A DNA stretch of 64,000 bases from Ceratotherium simum simum (lineage: Eukaryota > Chordata > Mammalia > Perissodactyla > Rhinocerotidae). The translations under genes were made by a program, and so were the position numbers. Positions 12,006 through 22,745 of the stretch are shown here, in pieces. Location: NCBI RefSeq assembly GCF_000283155.1, contig NW_004454193.1, positions 10,618,732-10,682,731 of the forward strand. Reading direction: 5' to 3'. The notes beneath the pieces are model-generated. The model saw only the letters and a list, made by a program, of their open reading frames with translations, was not told the origin of the DNA and ran no database searches. Numbering within the stretch: the stretch's first letter is position 1; every line of letters begins with the position of its first letter.

Positions 12006-12009
12006 ACTA

Positions 12010-12185
12010 CTCCTACTAATATCCAACATTTATCGAACAATTAATATATGCTAGTTACTGTTCTAAGGGATTTATGTGCGTTGTCTCATTAAATACTCAC
12101 AACAGCCTGATAAATTAGATAAAGCTGAAGTCCTTTTATTGACCTGATACAATCAATTTATTTAATTGAAAGCTGAGCATCAGTT
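12010..12185 (-). mobile_element. MIR SINE, minus strand
   Basis: CCAACATTTATCGAACAATT, TAGTTACTGTTCTAAGGGAT, TTTATGTGCGTTGTCTCATT and AATACTCACAACAGCCTGAT follow the complement of MIR ('...tgttctaagcgctttacatgcattatctcatttaatcctcacaaca...'). Confidence 0.75.
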
Positions 12186-12365
12186 AAAAGATACGTAAAC
12201 TAGACATTTTATTTTAACTTAAATATATAAAAAAAATACTCATTTTGCTTGCCCAGCTCTTCAGATAGGGTCATAGTCTTTTCTTTCAGTATGTTTACGT
12301 TGGTTGGAACCTATGTAGTCTTTCTTATCTCAAGACATTCTCACAGCAAATTATCTGTAATTTCT

Positions 12366-12680
12366 TTTTTTTTTTTTTTTTTTTTTTTGTGAGGAAGATC
12401 AGCCCTGAGCTAACATCCATGTTAATCCTCCTCTTTTTGTTGAGGAAGACTGGCCCTGAGCTAACATCTATTGCCAATCCTCCTCCTTTATTTCCTTTTT
12501 TCTCCCCAAAGCCCCAGTAGATAGTTGTATGTCATAGTTGCACATCCTTCTAGTTGCTGTATATGAAGCGCCACCTCAGCGTGGCCGGACAAGCGGTGCG
12601 TCTATGCGCAACCCAGGATCCGAACTTGGGCCACCAGCAGTGGAGCAAACGCTCTCAACCGCTAAGCGACGGGGCAGCCC
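12366..12680 (-). mobile_element. ERE SINE, minus strand, 11-bp target duplication
   Basis: Complete reverse long-form ERE: poly-T tail (about 12366-12388), GTGAGGAAGATCAGCCCTGA, two CTGAGCTAACATC modules, CCCCAAAGCCCCAGTAGATA, the CATAGTTGCACATCCTTCTA segment and the head ending GACGGGGCAGCC. Perfect CTGTAATTTCT copies at 12355-12365 and 12681-12691 are the target duplication. The long uninterrupted T run and perfect duplication argue for a young insertion. Confidence 0.97.
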
Positions 12681-12691
12681 CTGTAATTTCT

Positions 12692-13784
12692 GATTTTAGT
12701 TTACTTAAAGTAGCACAAGTACTCAAGGGACCTAGAAGGCAATTTGTGCTCTGACTCTTTGTACAGATATCTCTAACACCTAATTCATGAGAGTTTTTCT
12801 TCCTTGTGACTCAAAGACATCTATTTGGGAGAAAACAGTCAACATGGGAACAAAAAGTCTTTTCTGTCATTACTCACATTTAAATTTTTTATGGATTATT
12901 TGCTTAAATTTCATAATTATAATAGCAGGTACGATTGTCACAGATATGTTTGTGGGAACAAAAGGACGTACCTGAATCTTGAGAACTAAATTGGTAGGAA
13001 CAGAAGTGTAAAGTGTATGATAGGTTGGTTCCAGAGGGTACGCTGTCAGATACAATCACACAAGGTACCGTGGACATCAAACTGTGCATTTTAGGAGAGG
13101 CTGGAGAACTCTAAGTCCGTCGGATCAGTTAAGAGAACTTACATTATCCAAGATCCCAGGAAGGTTAATGGGGAGGCCAAGATGCACACCAAGGCTGTCA
13201 GACTTCAGAGACTGTTTTCTAACCATCACGCTACACTAGGACTAGCAACTGGTTTCTTTTTTCACAGTTATCACAAAATTTCCACACGAATTGTACTTTC
13301 TAGACCTTTTACAATCCAGTCTTCTTCTCCAGTAGCTTTGAGAACTGACCCTGTTATACATGATATTTTAGTTCTCTCTCTTTTATGAAATTCATCTTCT
13401 CCCTGTTGGTAGCTTCTCAGGAACAACGACCTTCTGTAGTCGTAACAACATCACAAAGATTGTACAATGCTGTTAGTATTGCAAAAGTGGCTTCCATTCG
13501 TTCTCACTTGAATTATGGCACTTATCTGTGAAACATATAGAAAAGTGGGCAACCTAGAAGCCTTCAGAGGTGAACATCATCCAACCCACGCAACTCCTCC
13601 TCATGAGTGCAGTTTGCTACTTTGCATACTTCCCCCATGCACTAATACTGACTGTACTCTCTAGCATTGTCTCTTGTGTTATTCCTCTCCTGCAAAAATT
13701 TACTTCTGTAGTATGTGCAAATGAATCAAACTGATTTTTATTTCACTATTTTGAGGTTAATCATAACAACTTATTCACTCTGAG
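12692..13784. other. Intergenic, no feature recognised
   Basis: Unique sequence. Two overlapping 61-codon minus-strand frames (12870-13089) in different phases and a plus-strand frame at 13182-13388 have no motifs. Confidence 0.5.
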
Positions 13785-13910
13785 TTGCTCTTTAAAAAAT
13801 TCTATCAATAAAGATAATGATACCTACTTAATAGAGTTTCTGTGAAGATAACAGCATATATATATTTTACACCTGACACAGTATCTGGTGCATAATAGAT
13901 GAAAAATACA
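13785..13910 (+). mobile_element. MIR fragment, 3' part
   Basis: AAAGATAATGATACCTACTT, AATAGAGTTTCTGTGAAGAT and CCTGACACAGTATCTGGTGC then ATAATAGATG preserve the order of the sense MIR 3' half. Confidence 0.65.
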
Positions 13911-14574
13911 TGCACAGATTTTTAGCATCCTCATCACTAAGGATTGTATATTGTTGGCTGACAATCTTGCAGATGTTTTCCCTCCAAGTTACTTCTGATT
14001 TTGGTTGTCTTTTTACTTAGTGGTTATGACTCATATCTTTAAACCAGCGTGGGTTCTGATATTAGCTACTATATTATGAGCTTATCCATGTTTATGTCTT
14101 TTCAGTAAGCACAACATAAGACAACAAATTCAGGGGGAAAAACACCCAAAAGTATTAAGATATTGATAGATTTTTGTGTATTTCTGTATACTTCCTTGGC
14201 AACCTGAACAATATCAATTATCACATAAGTGAACCAATTCATGGGCCTAATTAGAAAATGTGTAAAGTAAAACTTGTAGTCTTGTAATGTATGTGAGAAA
14301 GAAGGTATCCAGGACGTCTCTCAGAATAGAAAAGGAAACTGGGGATGTGGGAGATGGAGACAGGAGTTAACAATTTCTAAATGCATCACATAATCAGGAA
14401 GACATTAAACATTTGGAAAATGGAACAGGCAAAACAACAACAACCAACAAAGGAAGCTCTTAGTAGTGATAATATCTTCCATACAATCGAACACTGTTAC
14501 ACTTCATTGAGCACTTCCACGAAACTCAACTTCCATGGGTTTATATATAGTAAAAAAATATAGGAAAAAGAAAT
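13911..14574. other. Intergenic, no feature recognised
   Basis: Unique AT-rich DNA up to the target duplication of the L1 that follows (ATAGGAAAAAGAAAT at 14560-14574). Confidence 0.5.
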
Positions 14575-15124
14575 GAAGAGGATTCTGGGAAGATGGTGGA
14601 GTAGGATGCACCAGGAATCTATCTCCCCACCCAGACAACAATTGCACTGGCAGAATCTGTCTGATGTAACTATTTTGGAATTCTGGAGTCTATTGAAGGC
14701 TTGCAACTTCCAGGGGAAGGCTTGGATGTAAATTGTGGTTAATTTTGGTCAGTTTCAGGTCTTAGCACAGTAGCAGCTACCCATTCCTCTTCCCCAACCC
14801 TGTGGCAGGCAGCTGTGCAAGTGTTCCTTAAGCAGCTTGCACACAGCTTGTGGGGGCCTGGGTGGGAAAAAAAGACCTGTTCTCCAAATATTGGAGATCT
14901 GTGCTCTGATCATTCATTGTTGTACGCAGCCATTGTTGCAAACCGCACCCCCTCCAGCTGAAGCAACTTCCAGGGAATTTAAAGAGCCTGTATTCTCCCT
15001 ACCCTCCTTCGTTTTTCTCTTTTCCCCTTTTGAAAGCCAGACATTAAAGACTAGGACAGTCAAAAACAGCTACATAGTCAAAGAAAATGAGAAAGTGACC
15101 ACATATGCCAAGGGAAAGGCATAG

Positions 15125-15800
15125 GCTCAAAAAAGATCTGAGAAGACCTTAAATTTACACCTCAAGCTGATCCTTGTCACAGAGACAGCCTACAACGTAC
15201 ATATTGTATCCTAGAAGGAAATGAGAGAGAGAAAGGTGCAGAGAGAATGTTTGAACTAATAATGGCTGAAAACTTCCCAAATTTGGTGATAGACATGAAC
15301 ATAAACATACAAGAAACTCAGTGAACTCCAAGTAAGATGAACTCAAAGACACTAACATTGAGACACATTATAATCAATATTTTGAAAAGCAAGGACAACA
15401 GAGAATCTTGAAAGCAGCAAGAGAGAAGCGACTTGTCATATACAAGGGATCCTCAACAAGATTATCAGCAGATTTCCCATCATAAACTTTGGAGGCCAGA
15501 AAGCAATGAGCCGATATATTCAAAGTGCTAAAAGAATAAAAAAAAAAAACTGCCAACCAAAAATCCTATATCTGTCAAAACTGTCCTTCAAAACTGATGG
15601 AGAAATTAAGACATTCCAGGTTAAATAAAAGCTGAGGGATTTTGTTACCACTAGACCTGCCTTGCAAGAAATGCTCAACAGAGTCTTGCAGGTGAAATGA
15701 AAGGACACCAGACAGTAAATCAAATCTTTATGAATAAATAAAGATCTCAACAAAAGTAAATACATGGACAATTATAAAAAACTAGTATTACTATAACAAT
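15125..15800 (+). pseudogene. L1 ORF1-region relic
   Basis: Sequence such as GCTGAAAACTTCCCAAATTT, AGCAGCAAGAGAGAAGCGAC, TATCAGCAGATTTCCCATCA, and GGCCAGAAAGCAATGAGCCG corresponds to the C-terminal ORF1 and following region of old mammalian L1. ORF1 normally encodes an RNA-binding chaperone that coats L1 RNA. Here stops and frameshifts interrupt every frame; no continuous product is possible. Confidence 0.7.
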
Positions 15801-18738
15801 GGTTTATAACTCCACTTTTTATTTCTACATAATTAAAAGAAGTATTAGTTTATGCTTTGGGGAATACAATGTATAAAGATGGAGTTTTGTGACATCAACA
15901 ACTGAGAGGGTGGGGATGGAGCTGGAAAGGAGAAGAATTTTTCTATGTTATTTAAATTAACATATAAATTCAAATTATATTTGAATTATATGTCATAACT
16001 TTAGGACGTTAAATGTAATCCCATGGTAACAACAAAGACAATAACTATAGCATATACAGAAAAGGAAATGAGAAAGCATTTTAATATTTCATTACAAAAA
16101 AATCAACTAAATACAAAAGAAGACAGTGACACAGGAAATGAGGGGCAAAAAACTATAATGAGTATAGAAATTAATTGCAAAATGAGAGAAGTAAGCCCGT
16201 CCTTATCAGTAATTACTTTAAATATAAATAGATTACATTCTCTGATCAAAAGATAGAGATTGTCAGAATGGATAAAAACACATGATCCAACTATACGCTA
16301 TCTACAAGAGACATTTTAGATCCAAAGATACAAATTGAAAGCAAAAGGGTGGAAAAGACATTCCATACAAATAGTAACCAAAAGAGAGCAGGAGTAGCTA
16401 TGTTAGTACCAGACAAAAGTGACTTTAAATCAAAAAATATTACACAAGACAAAGAAGGACACTGTATATTAATAAAAGTTGCAATACAGCAAGAAGACAT
16501 AACAATTATACACATTCAAGTGTCAAATAATAGACTACCAAAATATAGGAAGTACAGACAGAAGAAATTGACAAAAAACTGACAGAAGTGAAGGGAGAAA
16601 TAGATAGTTCTATAATAATAGTTGGAGACATTAATACCCCACACTGAATAATAGATAGAACAAATAGACAGAAGATTGGTAAGGAAATAGAGAACCTGAA
16701 CAACAAAATAAACCATGTAGATCTAACAAGCATTTACAGAAGATTCTACCCAACAACAATAGCATATGCATTCTTCTCAAGTGCACAGTATACATGTTCT
16801 GAGATAAACCATAAGTTAGGGCAAAAATTAAGTCCCAATAGATTTTGAAAGATAGGTGTCATACAGAGTATCTTCTTTGACCACAACAGAAGGAAGTTAA
16901 AAATCAAATACAGAAGTAAAACTGGAAAATTCACTAATTTGTGGAAATGAAACAATACACTCTTAAATAACTAATGTTTCAAAGAATAAATCACAAGTAA
17001 AATTATAAAATACTAAAAGACCAATGAACATGAAAAGACAACATACTAAAACTTAAGGAATGCAGTGAAAGCAGTGCCGGGGGGAAATTTACAGCTATAA
17101 ATGTTTACATGAATAAACAAGAAAGATCTCAAATCAATAACCTAACTTTATACCTCAAGGGTCTAGAAAAAAAAGAATAAACTAAACCCAAAGCTAGCAG
17201 AAGGAGGGAAATAATAAAGCTTAGAGTAGAGATAAATGAAATATAGAATACAAAAAAATACAGAAAATCAATGAAACCAAAAATTTGTTCTTTGATTAGA
17301 TGAACTAAATTGACAAACCTTTAGCCAGATGTACTAATAAAAAAAGAGAGAAGTCTCAAATTACTAAAATCAGAAATAAGAGTGGGGACGTTACAACCAA
17401 TACTACAGAAATAAAAAGGATGATAAGACAGTACTATGAACAATTGTATACCAACAAATTGGATAACCTTGATGAAATGGACAAATTCCTAGAAACACAA
17501 AACCTACTATGACTAAATCATAAGGAAATAGAAAATCTCAATAGATTTAATACTAGTAAGGAGATTTAATCTGTAAAAATATAAAATCTCCCAACAAAGA
17601 AAAGTCCTAGATCTGATGGCTCCACTGATGAATTCTACTAACATTTAAAGAATAACTAATACCAATTTTTCTCAAGCATTTCTAAAAAAATGAAGAGGAG
17701 GGAACACTTCCTAACTCATTTTATTAGGCCAGCATTACTCTGATAGCAAAGCCAAAGACACTACAAGAAAACTGCAGACCTGTATCCCTTATGAACATTG
17801 ATGCAAAAATCCTCAACATAATACTAGCAAACCAAACTGAGCAGTTCATTAAAAGGATTATACACCATGACAACGTAGGATTTATTTTTGGAATGCAAGG
17901 ATGATTCAAAATATGAAAATTGATCAATGTAATACACAGCATTAACAGAATGAAGGAGGAAAAAAACACATGATCATCTCAATTGATGCAGAGAAAGCAT
18001 TTGATAAAATTTGACACTCTTTCATGATAAGAACACTCAACAAACTAGAAATAGAAAGAAACTAACTCATCCTAATAAAAGCTATATATGAACAACCTAC
18101 AGTGAATATTATACTCAATGGTGAAGACTGAAAACTTTTCCTCTACAATCAGGATAATAGCAAGAATGTCCACTTTTGCCACTTTTATTTAACATAGTAC
18201 TGAAAGTTCTAGTCAATGAAGTACCACAAGTTATAGTCACTTAACGAAGAAAAAGAAATAAAAAGCATCTAATTTGCAAAGGAAGAAGTAAAATTATTTC
18301 TGTTGGCAGATGGTATGATCTTATGTGTAGAAAACTCTAAAGATTCCACAAAAATGCCTGTTAGAAGTGATCAATGAATTTAGTAAAGTATCAGGATACA
18401 AAGTCAACGTGCAAAAATCAGCTTCATTTCTATATACTAACAATGAACAATCTGAAAAGGAAATTAAGAAAAAATCCATTTACGATAGCAACAAAAAGAA
18501 TAAAATACTTCAGAATTAAGTTAACCACAGAGGTGAGAGATTTTTATAATGAAAAATAGAAAACATTGCTGAAAGAAATTAAAGAAGACATAAATAAATG
18601 AAAACACATTCCATGTTCATGGATTGGAAGGCTTAATATTGCTAAGATGTCAATACTACCCAAAGCAATCTACAGATTCAGTACAATCCCTATCAAAATC
18701 CCAATGATGGTTTTTTGCAGAATAGAAAAGCTGATGCT

Positions 18739-19178
18739 TTCAAGTTCTTTGGATAAATACCCAGCAGTGGAATACCTGGATCATATGGTAGTTCTATCCT
18801 TGATTTTTTGAGGAATCTCCATACTGTTGTCCATAGTGGCTGCACCAGTTTGCACTCCTACCAGCAGTGTATGAGAGTTCCCTTCTCTCCACATCCTCTC
18901 CAACACATGTTGTTTCCTGTCTTGTTAATTATAGCCATTCTGATGGGCATGAGGTGATATCTCATTGTAGTTTTGATTTGCATTTCCCTGATAGTTAATG
19001 GTTTTGAACATCTTTTCATAATTAGTATTTGGGTGGTGAACATGATGTAATCATGTATAGAAGTATAATGATGTACACCTGAAATTTATACAATGTTATA
19101 AACCAATGTTACTGCAATAAACAACAACAACAAAAAAAACAAAACAAAACAAAGAAACAAAACAAAACAAAAATAAAC
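18739..19178 (+). mobile_element. Younger L1 copy with 5' inversion, nested in older L1
   Basis: Flanked by GCTGATGCT at 18730-18738 and 19179-19187 (target duplication; the host L1 reads continuously if the insert is removed). The left 280 bp (18739 to about 19025) are reverse-complement L1 ORF2 end: the minus strand encodes [20 protein letters not shown]. The right part (about 19026-19125) is the forward 3' end, GTGGTGAACATGATGTAATC to TACTGCAATAAA, then a CAAAA-rich tail to 19178. Opposite orientation of the two parts inside one duplication is the signature of twin priming. The 3' end matches the equid-type L1 end seen again near 49.8 and 53.4 kb. Confidence 0.9.
19122..19178. repeat. A-rich (CAAAA)n-type tail
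   Basis: Run of AACAACAACAAC then AAAACAAAACAAA units, the expanded poly-A tail of the nested L1. Confidence 0.85.
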
Positions 19179-20731
19179 GCTGATGCTAAAATTCATATGG
19201 AACGTAAAGGCATTCTGAATAGCCAAAACAATCTTATAAAAGAAAAACAAAGCTGGAGAACTCACACTTTCTGATTTCAAAACTTACTATAAAACTACAG
19301 TAATCAAGCCAGAGTGGTACTGGCATAATGGCAGACATATGCACCAACAGGATAGAAGAGAGAGCCCAGAAATAATGCTATGCATATACAGTCAAATGGT
19401 TTTTGACAAGTGTGCCAGGAGCATTCAGTAGGGAAAGGATAGTCTTTTCAACAAATGATGCTGGGAAAACTGGATATCCACATGCAGAGGAATGTTAGAC
19501 CATTTCCCAACACCACATACAAAAATTAACTCAAAATGGATCAAAGACCTAAATGTAAAATGTTAAACTATAAAACTCTTAGAAGAAAACACAGAGTAAA
19601 CGCTTCAAAACATTGGATTTGGCAATGATTTCTTGAATGTGACACTAAAGGCACAGGCAACAAAAGAAAAAATAGACATACTGGGAATCATGAAAGTTTA
19701 AAAAATTGTGCATAAGAAGACAATATCAAAAGAGTAAAAAAGGCAACCCACAGAATGAGAGAAAATACTTGCAGATCATGTACCTGATAAGGGATTAACA
19801 CCCAGAATGTATGGAGAATTTCTAAAACTCAATAACAATGAAATAAACAACCTGATTCAAAAATGGTCAAAGGACTTGAATAGACATTTCTTCAAAGAAG
19901 ATATACAAATGGCCAATAAGCACAGGAAAAGATGCTCAACATTACTAATCATTAGGGAAATGCAGATCAAAACAGAGAGATACCAAGTCATACCCATTTG
20001 GGTGGCTACCATCAAAAACCCCAGAAAATAACAAGTATTGGCAGGGATGTAGAGAAATTGGAGCATTTGTGCACTGTTAGTAAGATTGTAAAATGGTACA
20101 GCTGCTATGGAAAACAGTATGGTAGTTTCTTGAAACACTAAAAATACAATTACCATATGATCCAGCAATTCCACTTCTGCATATATACTCAAATAATTGA
20201 CAGCTGGATCTCAAAGAGATATTTGTACACCCATGTTCATAGCAGCATTATTCACAATACCTAAATTACGGAAGCAATCATGGTTTCCATTGACCAATGA
20301 ATGGATAAGCAAAATGTGTTATATACATACAATAGAATAGTATTCAGCCTTAAGAAGAAGGAAATTCTGCCATATGCTACAACATGGATGAACCTTGAGG
20401 ACATTATGCTAAGTGAAATAAACCAGTCACTAAAAGACAAATATTGCATGATTCCACTTATATGACATACTTCAAGTAATCAAATTCATAGGGACAGAAA
20501 GTAAAATGGTGGCTGCCAGGGGCTGGGGGGAGAGGAAAATGAGGACTTATTGTTTAATGGACATAGAGTCAGTTTTAAAAGATGAAAAATTATGTAAATG
20601 GATGGTGGTGATGGTTGCACAACGTTATGAATATATTTAATACCACTGAACTGTACACTTAAAAATGGTTAAGATGGTAATTTTGATGTGTATTTTACCA
20701 CAGTAAAAAGATAGGAAAAACAAAAAGAAAT

Positions 20732-21060
20732 AGTGCGATGCTTTTTAAGGCATTAGGAATGTAACTAGGCTTGTCTTTATTTGGGGATTCTCTATATTTC
20801 TCTATTTAGTTAATATAATTATATAATAGATCTATTCCTAATCTTGTGCACTCCGCTCCACCTTCAATTCATTTCCATAAGAACAAAATTTCCTAAATGA
20901 TGGAGAATTTGCAACTGTGAACTTAATTCTCAAGTCTGGGTAGAGAATCTCGTCTTAAGGCATCTGCCATTTCTAATAATACAATATGTATTCCCATAAG
21001 ACTCAAGTTTTTCTTTAAGCTGAGGAGAGTGCTTTTGTTTAGAGTTAACTGGTATTAGAA
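20732..21060. other. Intergenic, no feature recognised
   Basis: Unique DNA. A 16-bp stretch near 20847 (TTGTGCACTCCGCTCC) resembles part of the ERE head but is too short to call. Confidence 0.5.
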
Positions 21061-21340
21061 GTATACCCCTTCTGGTGTCGACACAGTAAGATTTATCTAT
21101 CAGTCAAACAGCATTCCAGAGGGGAAAGTTGTTTCCAGAGGACAGACGCTCTGTTATACAAACTGCCGCCCTCTTGCTTTCCTGAAGCCAGGAGTAACCC
21201 AGCTGTTAATTAAACCGGGATGAATTAAGGTAAATTGAATTTGCTTGCACATCTGCTCCAGGTCTGCAAACAGGACCGTGAAGCAGAGCAGACACAGCTC
21301 ACCTGACAAGAACCTTCTTCCACTTCTAAAACATTCCCAA
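21061..21340. promoter_or_regulatory. Candidate non-coding regulatory element
   Basis: A unique, less AT-rich pocket with about five CpGs outside any repeat. It contains the perfect palindrome GTGTCGACAC (21075-21084), CAGCTG E-box (21200-21205) touching TTAATTAA (21206-21213, homeodomain-type), and TGCAAACA (21265-21272, forkhead-like). Clustering of such sites in non-repeat DNA is typical of enhancers, but short motifs occur by chance; conservation cannot be judged from one sequence. Confidence 0.25.
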
Positions 21341-21594
21341 AGAATCTCAGCACTTCAGTTTATGGAATCCTGAGGCAAGGAAGAAAGAAGGAAAGAGAGA
21401 GAAAACTAACATCCATCTTGTGCCTGTCTCGACACTAAGGGGAGGTGTGCAGAACAAGAATTCCATAGTTATAGAATGTCCAGATGCCTTTCAAAGTTAT
21501 GCCTAGAAAACAGACTATGTACATCCATAAAATTAAATTGTTAGGACTGAACCAGTCATCCTCTGGTGACTCTTAAACATAGCTTGAAAGATTG
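21341..21594. other. Intergenic, no feature recognised
   Basis: Unique DNA with a short GAAAGAAG-type purine run at about 21375-21405. Confidence 0.45.
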
Positions 21595-21890
21595 TTCTAT
21601 AATATTATTTTTTATGGCTACATAAAATATCCATAGAATGTAACACTATCATTTAGATGACAAGTCCCCGATAGTTGGACAACTCTGTGGTTTCCATTTT
21701 TTTCCCTTTTTCCCTTATTACAAGTAAAGTGGCAAGGATTTTCCATATATAGAAATATACTCACACTTGTATTTATTTCCTTGAGCTAAATTTCTAGAAC
21801 TAAAATTTTTGGGATCAGATTTTATGTCCAACTTTCCATTTGTGTATATATCACTATGTTGCCTGGAGTCTATTTTATTTATTTTATCTG
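21595..21890 (-). mobile_element. Old L1M fragment, minus strand
   Basis: TTATTTTTTATGGCTACATA, ACAAGTCCCCGATAGTTGGA and TTTCCTTGAGCTAAATTTCT AG (with ATTTTTGGGATCAGA) follow the well-known complement of an L1M end ('ttatggctgcatagtattcca...accagtcccctattgatggaca...aaattcctagaagtgg'). Strongly diverged. Confidence 0.6.
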
Positions 21891-21904
21891 TGTGATATTC
21901 ACAA

Positions 21905-22012
21905 ACTTCTTCCTCTCCCTGTCCCTTTCCCTTTCCCTCTCCCTCTTTCTCTCCCTCCTCCTCCTCCCCATCCTCCTCCTTCCCTCTCTCTCTTTCTCCT
22001 CTCTTTCTTAAA
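21905..22012. repeat. Pyrimidine-rich (TCCCTC)n-like tract
   Basis: About 105 nt almost free of purines on the plus strand, made of CCCTTTCC, TCTCCC and TCCTCC units. Long homopyrimidine/homopurine mirror-like tracts can form triplex (H-) DNA. The Pro/Leu/Ser-rich frame at 21840-22124 simply reads it. Confidence 0.9.
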
Positions 22013-22138
22013 TACTATACTTTCCCTCAATGGGGTCACAGCAGTGAAATTCAAAATATGGAAAGGTAATACATTTACACTGATAATTTCTAATCATGGA
22101 AAAAATATTTATCAAATCTCTTAAAAATTTTACGTTGT

Positions 22139-22437
22139 CGGGCCAGCCCGGTGGCTTAGTGGTTAAGTGCGTGCGCTCCGCTGCTGGCAGCCCTGGTTCA
22201 GATCCCGGGTGGCCACTGACGCACCGCTTCTCCGGCCATGCTGAGGCCGCGTCCCACACATACAGCAACGAGAAGGATGTGCAACTATGACATACAACTA
22301 TCTACTGGGACTTTGGGGAAAAAAAGGAGGAGGATTGGCAATAGATGTTAGCTCAGAGCTGGTCTTCCTCAGTGAAAAGAGGAAGATTAGCATGGTTGTT
22401 ACCTCAGGGCTGATCTTCCTCACAAAAAAAACAAAAC
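22139..22437 (+). mobile_element. ERE SINE, long-bodied, 9-bp target duplication
   Basis: Complete forward ERE: GGCCAGCCCGGTGGCTTAGT head with A box, GGTTCAGATCC B box near 22195-22205, TTCTCCGGCCATGCTGAGGC, the ACATACAACTATCTACTGGG segment, two TTAGCTCAGAGC/TTACCTCAGGGC modules and CTTCCTCAC then A-rich tail. Flanks TTACGTTGT (22130-22138) and TTACATTGT (22438-22446) are a 9-bp duplication with one CpG-decay difference. Confidence 0.97.
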
Positions 22438-22446
22438 TTACATTGT

Positions 22447-22624
22447 ATATTTTCAGATAAAATAATGCTTATTCTTATACTTAATAAATAATTCTGTATA
22501 AAAATTTTTCATCAAAATGAAACGATCTTGATTTATGTTGTCTAGAAAATTGGATACCTAAGTAATAAGCAAGAAAAAAGTGAGTAGTAAGAGTAATCTT
22601 CAGCTTGACTATATTTGTAGCTAT
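22447..22624. other. Intergenic, no feature recognised
   Basis: Short AT-rich spacer between the ERE and an L2 fragment. Confidence 0.5.
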
Positions 22625-22745
22625 ATCAATTGATTCAATTATTTATTTATTCTAGTAATCAAACACTAATGGCTGTGCTAGTCTCTGGGATTGATATGAG
22701 AAAGACATAAAGATAGTCTCTGCATCAAAATGGTTTGTTACTTGT
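22625..22745 (-). mobile_element. L2 LINE 3' end fragment, minus strand
   Basis: TGATTCAATTATTTATTTAT, GGCTGTGCTAGTCTCTGGGA, and TTGATATGAGAAAGACATAA follow the complement of the L2 3' end. Confidence 0.55.

Larger units (their letters stand above)
16190..20030 (+). pseudogene. L1 ORF2 relic (endonuclease-reverse transcriptase)
   Basis: The frame ending LNINRLHSLIKR (near 16220-16256) is the start of the ORF2 endonuclease domain, and fragments such as NSKIAQ-type and KMEEFL-type text continue downstream. The reverse transcriptase active-site motif FADD reads LADG at 18303-18314 (GCA GAT GGT), so the second catalytic aspartate is lost. The final part near 19807-20031 reads [20 protein letters not shown], the ORF2 C-terminal region. 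Stops and frameshifts are numerous, and a younger L1 interrupts it at 18739-19178. Confidence 0.8.
14575..20710 (+). mobile_element. Near full-length, inactive L1 (LINE-1), L1M type
   Basis: Starts with GGGAAGATGGTGGAGTAGGA (about 14587), the classic start of an L1 5' UTR; continues through 5' UTR/ORF1-type sequence (AACTTCCCAAATTTGGTGAT; GCCAACCAAAAATCCTATAT; CACTAGACCTGCCTTGCAAG), an ORF2 relic, and a 3' end with GAACTGTACACTTAAAAATG and GTGTATTTTACCACAGTAAA. A likely target duplication is ATAGGAAAAAGAAAT at 14560-14574 versus the same string with a 6-nt insertion at 20711-20731. Subtracting a 440-bp nested L1, the body is about 5.7 kb. The reading frames are broken throughout; it is a fossil. 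Confidence 0.9.

Noticed and set aside
20843..20865. Short match to the ERE head (TTGTGCACTCCGCTCC)
   Set aside because: Only about 16 bp, no tail or body modules around it; cannot be told from chance.
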